Assembly (NCBI GenBank): GCA_009869945.1
Contig: WIXG01000213.1
Location: 62,001-126,000 of the forward strand
Source: Mesaphorura yosii
Taxonomy: Eukaryota; Arthropoda; Collembola; Poduromorpha; Tullbergiidae
DNA length: 64,000 bases
Direction of reading: 5' to 3'
Under the pieces are notes generated by a model that ran no database searches, was not told the origin of the DNA, and saw nothing but the letters and a program-made list of their open reading frames with translations. Of the stretch, positions 24,330 to 37,589 are shown piece after piece. Numbering within the stretch: the first letter of the stretch is position 1; every line of letters starts with the position of its first letter. The position numbers were made by a program, and so were the translations under genes.

Positions 24330-25343
24330 TTTCAATTCGCAATGTCAGGGTCTCGAATTATCCAAGCGTTCACCGACAAAGTCTGCCGTTTATAATGAAA
24401 AATAAATAAATTCAATTCAGGACGTTGCGCTAGATGTTTACTCGAGAAACCGCGGAGTCAGTCCCACTAAGCATTTACCAAATACTTGAGACTTGCCTTG
24501 CAGATGCTTCCAATTCCAGTTGAGAACTTCCTCCCTGGAATGAGAACCTGAAAATTACAAACACGAGGTTTGTAATGACACGCATTTAATTGGACTGTGG
24601 TCCCTGTATTCTAAAAGGGGCGAAACACAAACCAAAGTTAAAGATCAAAGGGAAATCCGTCGCAGCAGGTTTCCCGGGGTGTGAGTTGATGACTGAAGTG
24701 GACTCAGATTAGATTACCAGAATCACGGCCAAATCTCGTAGACTCAAATTTTCAATCTAATTTTGGGACCTTCATTTCTGGTGCAAATTGTAATCGAGTT
24801 CATTCAAGCGTGTCTTCACCACTGCCTCGCCAGTTCAGCATGCACTCCAAATTTCAGCTATTTCTGGTAAACAGACGAGACGACAGTATTCACTTCACCA
24901 CGGAGCACCAAAAGAAAGCGCGGCGTGGCTTGTACTATATACATTTCTACAGGAGACTCGAGCACACGGGTTTAACAAAACCGTGTTCGAAGAGTTTTAT
25001 CAAGTTTTAATTAAAGCATACACATTCCATTATCAACGAAATGGAACGCTTTGATATCCCAGCCAGTAAAATGCATTGTGAAAACTTGATTACAGTCTGT
25101 CTGAAATATGAGAACATGACGTAATTTCATAGCTGGGCTCAAATTGGGTTTATTGCTGTCGTACCATGCATAAATACAAATTTTGTCCCAACCAATGGGA
25201 GCATGGCAGAAATGAAAGCCAACACATTTATGAAGAACCAAGCATCAGCTTCGGCACCTTGTAGGAAACATAGTCACAGTCGAATGATGAAAAATGCTGG
25301 AAGTGTCGTGCTAGACACTGTTAAGGCAGTAGGCACCTGGTAA
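24330..25343. other. intergenic
   Basis: No supported gene. A minus-strand frame at 25011-25241 lies in the same frame as the astacin-like relic to its right but shows no clear similarity. Confidence 0.4.
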
Positions 25344-25736
25344 TTAGATCTTTAGTACATGAACATGAGAATCGATCTGCACTTGATTGGGCTCGTGACA
25401 AAATCCTAGCGTGTGCACCATCCTCGAATATGTTGGTCCAGCACACTGCATTGCGAGTAGCTCCAAGCAACATGAAAAAAGACCAAGACAGATCTCTTCA
25501 TCCGTGCGCTTCTGCCAGAACCAATTAATTGTGATACGCGTGTAATTTTCCGAGAAAAACAAATTGAATTTCATTCCATGATGGCTCCTCGTTCGCTCGT
25601 GTAACTCAGACCAGACTGGCCTCACGCTCACTGGTTGGAAGAATTGCATGCTGTCTAGATTCAACCTGTTGTGAGCATGCTCGTCATTTGGGAAGAAATT
25701 GCTCGATGCTACGCGACTTGTGGTTAATGAAACCAC
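25344..25736 (-). pseudogene. possible astacin-like metalloprotease relic
   Basis: The minus-strand frame ends with TYSRMVHTLGFCHEPNQ. This resembles the zinc-binding motif of astacin (M12A) peptidases, HExxHxxGFxHE, but the first His-Glu pair is Ser-Arg here, so catalysis would be lost. Upstream residues do not align well, and part of the expected preceding sequence may be in another frame. I read it as a small degenerate fragment. The match is short and could be coincidental. Confidence 0.3.
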
Positions 25737-27047
25737 TGATTCAACATGGTATCAAACATTCGTTGCACACTTTCACTTGTCACATGTGGATACACGAGGT
25801 CTCGAGTGCGATGTTGCTATTTGAGTCGCCGTCATCAAACTTTTGGACTCATAAATAACCTTAAAGATTCTGGCCACGCAATGTTTAAAACGCTCTTCGC
25901 ATTGAGATTGAAATGCGTTGAAGTTACCACAAAAGAAACTTCATTTGCAAATTTCATGTGCAAAATAATTTTCTCACTTTGGAGCGAGTTGTTCTGTTAG
26001 CCTCGAGGTTCGCACTGACAACTTATGTGGTTGAAAATACAAAGAATTAAACAAGCATGTCGTGAATTATAAGTTAACTCATTACTTTGACTTGTCAAAC
26101 CATGTCGGAAAAGCGAACCTAAAGTTATTAGCACGGGAAAGCATAATTTTAATTAAACCACAAAATAAAGTATCTTCCTGCTCAGGGCTAAAACAAAACA
26201 ACAGGTGTGCTGCCACATACAGCCAACAATAGTGGGGAAAGCGAAAACAAAAAATCCTGTTTCAGCGTGCGATGCCGATTCTGACACGTGAAGACTGAGC
26301 TATTATTTTGGTGGGCACCTTGGATCAAAACATCATGAAGCTACATTTTTCAATTTAGGAGCGTGATTCGTTCTTGCGGGCTACTTCGTGCAAATTTAGT
26401 TTCTCAATTTCCCATTCCCGAAGTGGATTATCTTTCATAAAATGGGTCAGGTTCACAGAACTCGTAAATCCTGCCAAGCGATCATGGCCATCGTACATTT
26501 ATCGACATGCCAGGATTTTAAACTTTGAAAATGCAAGAGGCTTCAAGTTGCAAGGAATCGAAAGTTCCAGTTTCGTGGAGGAATTTACAATTTGAGCCAA
26601 GACTCGGCCAGTATTGCGCTTTCGAACGACTGGTATGGAAATATCAAAAGTTTAGAGACAACTTTCCAGTAGGCAGCACCAAATGTGAATAAGTCATAAA
26701 ATTAGCGACGTGTGCCAAAATATGAAGCGATCTAAGGTATTCGTAGCAGCGGCCCTACGCTGGAATCGTGCACATGCACACTCGCCCTTCTCTATCCAAT
26801 TGTTCCGGCACGAGTTTCCACATTTCTGGAATACAAAGAACAGCATACTCGCAAATTTCTACAGTATGGAACATAATGAGAACGCACTTTGAATTTTTGT
26901 AATAGTTTATTGATCATTTGTCTGATTTTGAAATGATGATAGTGCCAAGCAATATACATGTCGGATTAACACTTGAAATGACTTTCACCTTTTTACATCT
27001 CGAAGCAAAAAAGTTACGGAAGAAAGCATGAAAACAAGCTGTAACAA
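25737..27047. other. intergenic
   Basis: No gene or clear repeat seen; only short frames without recognisable motifs. Confidence 0.4.
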
Positions 27048-28313
27048 AATTATAACACGCCCAAATTTATGGTTAAAAATCAATGCTTCAGTATTTTGTA
27101 GCCTTCCCTCCACCGCGAATTACTTCATAAATTCGTTTCTTCATTGAATTTATGAGCTTTCTTAACGTATCAAACAGGATTTTGAGCCACTCCCGTCTTA
27201 CAGCAATCTCGAGTTCAGCCTTGTGACTGTTTTTGTTTGTTTCCAACAGCGTAAATATTGCGTGCTAAAATTTCCCACAAGTTCCACGTGGCAAGAGATA
27301 TTCTCTCAGGACGTTTTGCTCACCTTTGGCGTTTAGTTTTGTGTCAATTGTCGCTAGCCCACTTGTGCCGTTCCATCCAAAGGCTCTCCAAACAATTAAC
27401 GAACCGCCACCTTGAAGGATTTCAAACGGGTTTCATTTGTTGAAGGAGGCTGATGCCAGTGACCGATTAAATTTGCAATTATCTTGTCGCTTCAAAAAAA
27501 TCTCCGGCTCCTATTGCAGGTCGTGCCAGTAGTGTGACCACTCATTGGGTCCAAGCAAATTAAATTTTTTCTCGTCAAAGAACACGACCTTCTCCCATTC
27601 ACGATCCCATCCCATATGCTCCTTTGCAAAATTCAGCCTTTGTTCAAGGTGCATTGCAGTCAACGGGTGTTTCTTTGCCTTCGTCATGTGCTGCAGGTTC
27701 GGCGCAGTCATCAGCGTCCGTTGAGCGCTTATGTGGGAAACTGGAGTGTACAATTCTGTTGAGATTTGTTTGATTTGTAGAGAATGTTGTTTTTCTCCAG
27801 GCAATCTCACTGTAAGCCTTTGATTGCGCTAGGACAGAAGTCTTGGTGCTCGAGAGACCTTAATTGATTATACTCATACCTAGGGTGATGTAATTTTGGA
27901 CGACTGGCCGGGATTTGCCCAGCGATCGAGCGATTTGGCTTTGGTTTTTACCCATCTCGAGTCCGGCGTCGATCTTACCCTTCTCACGTTCACTGAGAAC
28001 TCTGGCGCGACCCATAGCTAAACGTAAACTGACACATTCTATTAGGAAAGGCTCATTTCTCCTTTAGAAGGCCCAATAACGGTATTCGAGTTTCCTGTCG
28101 AGATTATTTTAAGACAATCGTTCAATTTTCGAATGTGCGGTACCATTTTGTTACGGGAATCTTTTGCATTTCCTTTAGTCACTGTAAATTATTACAGCAA
28201 GGCCCCAAATTTATTGTGAGAATGTACAATTAGCTCGTGCATATAGTCCACATAAGCATTTGCTGATACATTAACTACTCGGAACCCAAAATTTTAGGGG
28301 TGCGTTATCATTA
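27048..28313 (-). mobile_element. inactive Tc1/mariner-family DNA transposon
   Basis: A cut-and-paste element of about 1.27 kb, the usual Tc1/mariner size. The ends carry imperfect inverted repeats: TATAACACGCCCAAATTTAT (27051-27070) on the left, and GGAACCCAAAATTTTAGGGG then TGCGTTATCA (28281-28310) on the right, complementary with small gaps. Between them lies the remnant of a transposase on the minus strand. The exact ends and TA target duplication are not certain. There is no second copy in the window. Confidence 0.75.
27088..28015 (-). pseudogene. Tc1/mariner transposase, frameshifted and internally deleted
   Basis: DDE/D transposase relic. From ATG at 28015, a helix-turn-helix part reads MGRARVLSEREKGKIDAGL, then QIARSLGKSRPVVQNYI, and stops at 27860. 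The second helix-turn-helix and first catalytic block are in another frame (27810-27511): [20 protein letters not shown], then [12 protein letters not shown] with the first Asp. The next block GGGSLIVWRAFGWNG continues to about 27300. The region holding the second catalytic Asp (normally a QDNA-type motif) is missing between EYLLP and NLWEILARNIYAV. The C-terminal end LINSMKKRIYEVIRGGG then GKATKY, stop at 27088, matches the family. Several stops and shifts make it non-functional. Confidence 0.85.
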
Positions 28314-30218
28314 TGTTTCATACTGTAGGATATTTTTCATTTCTCAAATGTAATAAGAATTCGATCAAGCGTCGTGCATATTTACTTTGGCATTTGCCGT
28401 GATTTATTTTACAGATGGTCCGGTGAACACAGTTTGAAGAAAGGTAAAAATGATGAGTGATCAATCTCCTGCCAGCAGAGAACATTAGAATCGTACAAGG
28501 TGGAGATGGACACGGACAGCATGCATTCCAATACGCATCGAATAAATTCGCTCTGCTACAATTCAATTTCATTTTACACGTCTAAGTCCATTGCCAATAC
28601 GTTTATTCTTATTTTGTCAGTTTTGCACCGAAAGCAAATATTCAGAAATGTTCTCCAAACTGTCGGAATGATTCCGAACCAGAAACGCCCAGTGGAAGTA
28701 TTTATATAACGCGTAGCGTTTCACGATTTGCACACCTCAAAGGAGCTTCAAGTGTCGTACATAAAGGAGAAATCTCAGATGTGTCATGATTTCGATGACA
28801 CTACTAATATTTCAGCTTGAGTTGACATTGACATTGAAGTTGAACTTTCACGCTCGGTTTCCAAATAGGGTAATGTTGTAAAGAAAGGAAAATACTGCTT
28901 GCAGTTCAGTGGGCATAGCTTTGACCTTAAAGCTGTTACGTCTGCTCCAGCGAACACATGCTGCGCTCCAGGGGCTGACAGCGCAATTTTTATTCTATCA
29001 CTAGTGTACACTTTAAAAATCATGTGGTGATCGAGTGCTGTCTGAAAATTAGTCGTTGCCCTCATGTCCTTGAACTGAAGCCATTTCATACGTGATTTAG
29101 ATTTGATCCGAACGCTTCCAGAAAAATTTCCAACCTTTGGTGCAGCCCATGGGTTGGAAATTGAAATTGTTTGTTGAAGTAGCATATAAGAATTAACGAA
29201 TTCGTTGTATTTGCATTTGACAACTGGATAAGGAAGAAAAATGTTGCAGAAATTGCAATTCTCACTTGCGCACAGCTCGGATAGATATTCATTTTAGAAG
29301 CTTTCAAACAAAATATTGTTGTCTGGGTAAAATTGTTGCAGACAAGAAAGCTTTGACTAACTTAGAAGCTTTAGATGCGAAAGCTCATCCACGTCTGTTA
29401 CTCAATACCTTTACACCTTTACGTTCATCGCCTCTCCGCTTTGATGTTCAGGAACATCTTTAATTATTATGACTATAACTAACGACTTTCTGAAGAAAAA
29501 GCAGCGTAAACAAGACGTGTACCTCAATACAACCTGCCAGTAGTGTTTTCGATGTGCAATCTTAAACGTGTAGACAGAATCGACAGATGTCCTACTACTA
29601 TGCACGTGTGTGTCTGTGAGATCATAAAAATAACAGATGGTCTGACCCAGAAACATCAAAAACTGCAACCGCAGTACGTTGCAAAATTGTAGGAAGAACT
29701 GCACGAGATAGATTACGGTGGTAGGAAATGAAGGATGTGTCATCAGCCTAATGCTTCTTCAAGCAAATTATCGGCATTGGGTCCACCAGGAAGTAAACCG
29801 GAAACTTCTCAAATTTCATGTTTGTTCAATTATAATATTTATAGTTCGTCTGGTTCAGAGGTGTGCTGCAAGAGTTGAGCAAAATTTCCTGTTCCATGAA
29901 ATCTGTCATTTCGTATTTACTTCAGCTTCTTAGGTTTACCTAACTAGAACTTCTGCTTGAGCAAACGAATCCCAAACTGCTGCTAGCTGCTGCTGCATCT
30001 GAGGAGTACGTCAATGGTAGGGCCCTTGGGTCTTCAGCTCAAAGTAGTTGTTAGCGACAAACTTCTCAACGTCTCAATTATGAGTAGTTCATGCTCATTT
30101 CTCGTTTGCGAATCTCTCAAAACGTTCTGCGTCTTTAAGCTTGTCGCGACCAATTTGTGCCGAAGTGCCCCTTATGTATGCGCAATAGATGGAAAACAGC
30201 TTACCGTATATAACAGTT
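28314..30218. other. intergenic, possible weak coding relic on minus
   Basis: No supported gene. The minus-strand frame at 28784-29185 includes NFQTALDHHMIFKVYTSDRI and KIALSAPG, faintly like the farnesoic-acid O-methyltransferase-type (Methyltransf_FA) domain of arthropods, and the open frame extends somewhat upstream of its Met. I could not find splice partners, so I do not annotate it as a gene. Confidence 0.3.
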
Positions 30219-30315
30219 TAATCCGGCAGGCCATCATAAACTGGTATGTCGACCTATTTCGTTGTGATCCCTCAGAAATTGGACCATTGAAACAATAAGC
30301 CGGCAGTCCGGATTA
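30219..30315. repeat. MITE-like repeat, copy 1
   Basis: A roughly 97-bp unit bounded by short inverted ends TAATCCGG (30219-30226) and CCGGATTA (30308-30315). The inner part, including CCCTCAGAAATTGGA and TTGAAACAATAA, recurs in direct orientation near 31002-31095. Size and terminal symmetry suggest a miniature non-autonomous DNA element. Confidence 0.5.
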
Positions 30316-31001
30316 CCCCGGCTGGAGTATACTAGTGTTTCAAAAGTCAAGAAAACGTAACAGAAAGTGGGTAAGACCGCAGGTAACAGATTCTCTCGAG
30401 TGAGAAACTATAGGGCTTTCTGAATTACTGATTAACGTGAGCGGATTTTTGACTACAATGGAATAAAGTGACCTCTTATGAGTACCGAGTCTCACGGTTT
30501 TATCTGCCCGAATTTGGCCAGATTCCTCTTCGACATTGGTCCCATGTATTTTAAACGGAGAACGTACTTTTTCAAGATCCCAATGTCGTACCTTTCTGAA
30601 GGGACACAATCTTGCCCTTCAGGGATTTGGTAGTAAAACTTCGATCTTAGCACGGTAAAAGTTCTAGCCCAATTGCTTCAGTCTAAGTCATTAAAAATTA
30701 AAGCCCAAATCAGCCTCGAAGTAGTAATCAACTTTTGTGATATCAATAACCAATAGGATGGCTAAGTAGATAATTGTAAATTCATAGAGCGCCAAAATTT
30801 CTCACTTAGAAGTAAGGCAACGGTTTGCCAGAAACCTCCTTCGTCTATCTGGAAGAAATGGTCAACTTTGACGATTTCAATATTTTTACAATATTACGAA
30901 ACGGTTGGCCAATAACTAAGAAATGAACTGGGAATTCGATGAAGAAATTAAATTTTGAAATTTCGGGGCCTCTTGTACTACTTTTTGTGTTCTAACCAAT
31001 A

Positions 31002-31095
31002 GAACGGCACTCCGAAATAAAACGGCATACCGTCTCATTTCGTTGTGGTCCCTCAGAAATTGGAGGTTTGAAACAATAAACCGGGTTCAGGATTA
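31002..31095. repeat. MITE-like repeat, copy 2
   Basis: Diverged direct copy of the unit at 30219-30315. The shared core is ATTTCGTTGTGGTCCCTCAG followed by AAATTGGA and TTGAAACAATAAACCGG, ending in GGATTA. Its left end is more degraded. Confidence 0.5.
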
Positions 31096-34000
31096 AATCG
31101 ATAAATACGGTATATACTTTAGACATGGGATCAAAAGCATGTGGCCTGAAGAGTAGCACATGATCATTACTCTGGCGTTATGAGAGGTATGCGGGAAAGT
31201 TATTTCAATTTGGCACTTAAATGGTTATTGATGCGCGACGTCACATAAACAGATTACTTATATCTTCCAGTTGAACTGCTTTCACTTCCCCTGCCTTCAC
31301 ATCACCGTCCGCAGCGATGGCGACGATGATGAAATACAGAATAATAAAATTGCGGAAACTTTCTCGCCGAATCGTATAAACCGTTTTTATACACTACAAT
31401 AAAAATGATTTGGGAAGTCGTGTCGTGATAATGGCACTGGGTGGTCGTCCTGAACTGCGCTGCGATTCAATTTTACTTTTAGATCAAAAGAACTTTCTTT
31501 CATTATACTGTGTAACATAAATGCGGAATACCGGTCTTGGCTTCTCGAGCCCATGAAGCATTCCTCGCACGGAAAGATGAGAAGAAATCTAGACGACTAC
31601 CGCACGCCACAATCATCGTCGTCATCTCAATAATAGATTGTATCATGACAGAGAACTGGCTGGCTCTTGTCGTGTGGCTTTCACAGAGACGCGACTGCAA
31701 AAAACCATTTCCTTCATTTCCTTTGAAGATAATTACGTGGCAGGCATAAGGCTTTCTTTTTGAACCATTAACAACACTTACCGCGAGCACTACTTGATTT
31801 ATACAATGCCAATAATAATGGCCCATGGTACACTGGCTCTGCCTCTGCGGACTTTTATTGTTTGAATAAATTATGGAACCCGAATACCGGTGATTAAAAA
31901 TTCACTTTATTGTTTGCTGTCGCTGTCCTTTCATTGATGATAACTACAGCCACTTATGCATGTGCATGTTTTCATCATTATAAGGCTAGCGAGCGAACTT
32001 TCTGTCCCAAGCTTCATAGTTTTATGGATGCCGCATCCTCATCAGGGGCTTGCCCATATCCTGTGCTGTGTAGATCCGGCTTACCTTTGCATTTATGCAC
32101 TTCTGAATTATTCAATGCCATCATCATTATTAGGCATTTCACCTTCCGCTGTGCTACTAAATCCTTCGTTGCAGATAGCGCAGCCAATTTGGAAAGTTGT
32201 CATCAAAGCAGAAGCAGCGCAATTTGCTCACGGATGCAAGCGTAAGCAATTTCTGCTAATAATTTCATATTGAGCCACGGCCCTACACAGTAATCAGCAC
32301 CGCCATATTCCCAAGCTTTACGCGTAAGTCTTCACTATTCTCAAAGACACTGGCGATAAATATTTCAGACGGGAATTGTACGAGATCAAAGACGCAGCTT
32401 GTCCCTTTACGGATTTAAGTATTAAGCCAGGATCACACGTTAGGGCACTGGGCCGACATTACTTTATTTCCCTTTATGAAGGCGCTCTTATCATTCACGT
32501 GTCCTTGCGGAATGAACATGTGGAAGGGTAAGGGTAATGGGAACGAAACGATGGTACCACAATAATTTATATCCTACCGCTGCAGATTTGATCAAATCAC
32601 CTCAGTTGCAGTTAAATAAATAATGACCTGCAAATTACTATCTTGCGGAAAACAAAAACCTCCGCTCGCGAATTGAGGCAGGTAGTGAAATGATGTGATT
32701 TTATGCTGTTCTCTTCTTATCCGCACGACATGTATGAGGCTGAGGCTGGCGGGGTTTGATGAATGTAGCTCAGGAACTGATGCAAAATTAAAGATTCGGA
32801 ACATGGAAACTGGTTAATTGTGACTGGACAATGCCTGAAAGGACTTTACTTAACTGAAAACTAATCACTGACAACTGAACGAACAACGAGACTCGGACTT
32901 AATCTCAACTGCACGTTTCTGCTGTTGCACCTCGAGTGACTCTCTCTCCGCTCGCTTCCTTGCTTGCTTCTCTCCTCTCTACCACCCTCTGCTTGGCTTG
33001 GCTTGGTTTGAACTGACGCAAACTCAAGCAAAGGGACACAAGTTAAACTCACTGCTTTGACTGGGCTGAGATTTAAATACTTGTAATCTAATTCTGGGAA
33101 TGCATATCTCTGACACCGCTACAGCAGGGGCTTGGACTCGTATGGTCTCTCAACAACCACGCGCACATAATACATAATTAACAGTGCAAATACATGCAAA
33201 TAAATCCAGGCAGTATATTTCATGCAAACACAGTTTTTCACTCCAACAAAGTCGGACCGTATTAATAGAAAAGCAAACAAGATTACGCATTTCAGTGGAA
33301 AGAGAGTGGAAAGTCAACACAATTTTGCATCAAACCGGCGAATAAGGTTTACTTTCTTTTCCGTCATTACTTCAAGCCGAACTTTGAAAACCACAAAACT
33401 CAAACTGCTTCCAGTTCCAGTGAATTTTGCATGTCCTATGCAAGGACTCGGCATTAGGGGCTCGCTCGTGCTGAGTGGCAGCAGGAATGTTTGCAGTTAA
33501 TCCAATTTCGTGAATAAAAATCGCAATCGTAAATAATAAGGGAGATTCATGTCTCGTACCATTGCGGTGGTCGAGAGCATGGCAGCAAAGCAGCAAAATA
33601 AATACATTCCAGAGTGAAATCGTGGCCTTGGCGTTCACGAGCTGTCAAGCGGAGCGGCGGCGTGCTTTGATGGGAGGCATGATTAAGCTTTAACTTAGTG
33701 CCTCGTCTCGCTCCTGGTTGTGGCCAAGTTGTGAACGTGTCGCGCTGCGCTTTCCTCCGAGATAAGAACGAAACGAGATTTATTGTTTTACGAGGGCGAC
33801 ATTCACACGCAAGCTCAACGTGTAAATTAGTTCTCATAAATATCGTGTGAATGGCAAGTGTGAAACTGTGAAAAGGTGAAATGCAACTCACAAAGCGGCG
33901 AAGACGGCTTAGCCTCATTTCCGGCACATTAACTGCCGGTGTCGGGATTCGCCAAAATGTTACTGGAGGGAAACGCGGATGATAGTTCCATTGTTACCGC

Positions 34001-37000
34001 GCTGTCTTTAGGACGAATGTCACAGCTGTAGTAACAGGCTGTAACAGTGATTTTACTGTTCATGTCTCATGTGCTTTTAGCTGAGAACCGTGATTATTCA
34101 TACCATGCCAAATTAGATCGATTCGGGAGTTCGACAGACGCAATCGAAATGGAAGGTATTTATAGACAGCATCCACGGAACCCGGGACGACGCCAATTAA
34201 ACTGAGATAGATGCAAAAGGGAAGCATTTATTGGCAGGTTCAAGGATTTGTATGTCAAGTGGGGCGTAGGAAGCGGACAGATTACATAAACTATGTATTG
34301 GTCCTAAGTAATAAGGGCATTCGTTTCCACGTGTCTTAATTGATAATTATTAGCTGAACTCCGACCACACTTACGAAAGCTGTCCACCTTATAGAAGTTT
34401 TGCGAAATAGGAAATACTAGGAAAGAAATATTGAACGATATACAATTTTATTTGTAGTTGAGTAGTTTCTTGTCTCAATCTGCCGCGAATCTTTCTTTAT
34501 TTCTTCCTCTTCTTCAGCCCAAACCATGAAAATTGCTTGCGTCAACTCTGACTTTTGAAGTTCGACCAGGCTCAGAAGCCAAGGAAGTTCTACTTGTAAA
34601 TGTGTATATTGTGTAAATTACGCCAGGCTCAATTGGTGCATGAAAGTTGACGTGTGCGAAGCCAACAGAAGTGAATGAGGCCGTTTGAACCGAAACAAAG
34701 CAGAAAAGTTGTAGTCATAACGTACGGACAATTGAATTTATTTAAAGAAGTTTGGTTTCGGCCGCACGCAACAGGGTAGCAAAGCTTTAGGACGTGTGAC
34801 TATGGTATTCGCCAGCGAATATAATGCAGTAATCTGTAAATGCGTCTGCTGTCGAGAATTATGCTGATGGTGTTCTCGGCAGGTTTTATTGTCTCTAGAG
34901 CAAATAAAACTGGATACGGATATTGTCATTCGGGCTTCACAATTCAGAAAGGCTTCCGAAAGCGCCACAGCCAGGCCAAAGTGCAAAGTCTGTAATGCGA
35001 TTTCTTTCCAGAATTCAGATCCAGATTCAGAATCCAGAATCCAAATTCGATTTTATTGAATCGACGACGCCGTGGCTCAGCGTTAGCGTGTTTACAAGCT
35101 GAGTGAAAGTGAACGAGCAGAATGACAACGAGACATGACTCAATAATGCCAAGGCGAAAGTAACGCAGGGTTCCACTTTTACGGAAGAGTCTGCATAAGC
35201 ATTTATATTTACATTCAAAATGGTTTTATGCAAATGGAATTAATCAATCCGGCGTTTTCGCTGAATTCGTTAGTCTCCAGCCCGCATTTCACTATAATCC
35301 TATCCACAGGCAAGAAAGAGATATACAAAACAACCGAATGCTTAAAAATGGTACGTACGGTTGCGTGTAATGCCTTAGTTTAATGCTTGCCTGCTACGTA
35401 TTGCGTATTGCGAGGCAGGATTATTTTTGCAATCTGCAGTGGCATTCAAGGTTCCAGCACCGAAACCAAAAACAGAATTAAAATCCAAAACTCTATACTC
35501 GCTGCTTCCGATTCTGGTTCCTGATAACACTGCCGGGAACCTTTGGCGCTTGAGCTTGAGTAATAAGAAAAACAATGCCACTCTCCACACGAATTCGAAA
35601 ACAGTTGCTGTTGTTGCACGTTGCTAATATATTGCGACTTTTTATCTGCAGAGAGTCGGATAATTAATAGGACTTAATGAAATGTATCACAGAGCAGAAG
35701 AGAGAAGAGATAGAAGACTTTACTGCGTCAGAGGGCAGTACAGCATGCAACTGAATGAAATTGTGATGTTGCGTTGCAAATGAGAAAATAATTACAATCA
35801 CAGGTCTAACTCCGTCCCGGAGAAAGTCATTCCAACGCAAGGCACGTTTTTCGCATTTCCATTCTTACCTCCGCCTCAAACAGCAAAATCTCATTTCGAC
35901 TTTTGCTTGCTGACACCATTTCAATTCAACGCGTAGAAGCTAATCATATGACGAGTCAACAGAAACCCTGTTCCGTTCGGGGATTCTGTTTCTCCGCTGA
36001 GCCACTGTTTGCTGCCGTTATGCTTTGACGAATTCATTTTTTTCCTTTACACTCAACAAGAATCCAATTCCATTGTAATTTGGTGATGAGTCTCTGAGAA
36101 ATGTAAAAAACAAACTGCCTTGCCACATTACGCAAATACAAGCAAAGTTCTCGAGACTTGATTACTCCTCTTGATGCTCGAAGAAGTGCTGCTGATTTGA
36201 CATGCATCACAGTCGTGCCTTTCCCAGAATAAATATCGTCTGACTGCAGGTGTCGACTGATAAAGCAATGCATCTGATCCTTGCACTCAAATGCCAGAGG
36301 TGAGTGAGCGCATGAAATTTGCAAACTTTGTTGATAATCCAATTTATACTTCAAATCCAAACTCGAGGCTTAATGATTTGGGTTTGACATTTGAAGTTTC
36401 AACTTTGAGCTATGCAAGTGGGTACCGTACACGCGTATAACACGGAGAGACATTCTTGCAGGGCGTGCAAATATCCGTAAAAATAGCATCTTAATTGACA
36501 CTTTAAAATTGGAAGCTGATAATGATCCGTAAAAGTTTCATGCACAACTTTTGTTCTAATGAATTGATAATTGAGTGGGTAGAGCAGAGCAGAGCCGGAG
36601 ATGATGCGAGTTGGTTAAGAGTTTAGATGAATGAGTAATGTCAGATTTGGTCCTATCATCATTGCAAATTAGTGCGCATTTGTGCTTGTTTGCATGATTA
36701 AATTTTGCTAATTAGCGCAAGCTTCGAAATGAAATCGTTCTGTCTTGCTCTGGGCGACTATGATTGACATTTCCGCTTATTAAAGCTGAATGTCTTTATG
36801 GTAGTACAAAGGGAATTAAAGTTTTCTCATCATGACTCACCTGAGAAATGACGAGCCGCTTGGGAATTAGGTTTGCTGTTGCCGTGCCGGAGGACAGCTT
36901 ACGTCTTGCGGTTTGAACTGCGCGAGGATGAGACGTCGTTATCGATTTGATGCGACTGGTTGGCTGGTGAAACCAAAAGTTTCCAATTTGACAGCAAATT

Positions 37001-37589
37001 CTAAATTTATCTACTGCCCGTACACTTGCGTCACTCAAGAAAGATCTGTATCCCGGTGGATTATAAGTGAGACAAAGATTATGTGCAAGCGAACGATGTT
37101 GCGGTGAAATGCTGCCAGAGACGGAACGCCGCGTTGTGGCAGATGCTTATTCAGCCAGTGTTAGATAGCAAGTAAGAAATTATTACGGGCACACGAACGG
37201 GAAAAGGATAAATAAGTTTCTTCTTTCCGACCGTCGCCGTGCTTTCTCGCTGCGTTCTGCAACCTGGTCTCGAGCCCTTTGTGCTGTGTATTTGCACAGG
37301 AGCAAGAGCAGCTTTCTCTTTCGAGCCACTCGACTGAGCCCACCCGTGTTTCACCTGTGCGACTTTCTCCTCTCGTTAAGAAATGTTTACTCAGAATCAC
37401 AGAATTCAATCTTTTAATTATGCTCAGGTATCCAAATTAGGCTCGCGGATTGAATTCCACCGTCCAATTAATTCAGGTGACCGTCCATGCTAAGCATAAT
37501 AAGCTTAATAAAAGCTGACACATGAATTATTGTTACATTACAATGCAATTAAATAAAACCATGGCCCCATATGGAGTACACCTGTTGCT
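31096..37589. other. long gene-poor region
   Basis: I see no supported gene in about 6.5 kb. The frames are short, overlapping on opposite strands and without family motifs. A CT-rich stretch (32930-33010; GAGA-type repeats on minus) with a TATTTAAA on minus near 33070-33080 could be a core promoter for an unseen minus-strand transcript; this is weak. Confidence 0.4.

Noticed and set aside
28784-29185. Faint similarity to a Methyltransf_FA domain on minus
   Set aside because: The resemblance covers about 30 residues and no neighbouring exon supports it; too weak to call.
31910-32273. Plus-strand frames of 105-111 residues with a hydrophobic, Cys-rich start
   Set aside because: Two overlapping frames compete, the longer begins with TTG, and there is no family motif or splice partner.
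33547-33927. 126-residue minus-strand frame
   Set aside because: It overlaps other frames and has composition of translated non-coding DNA with no domain.
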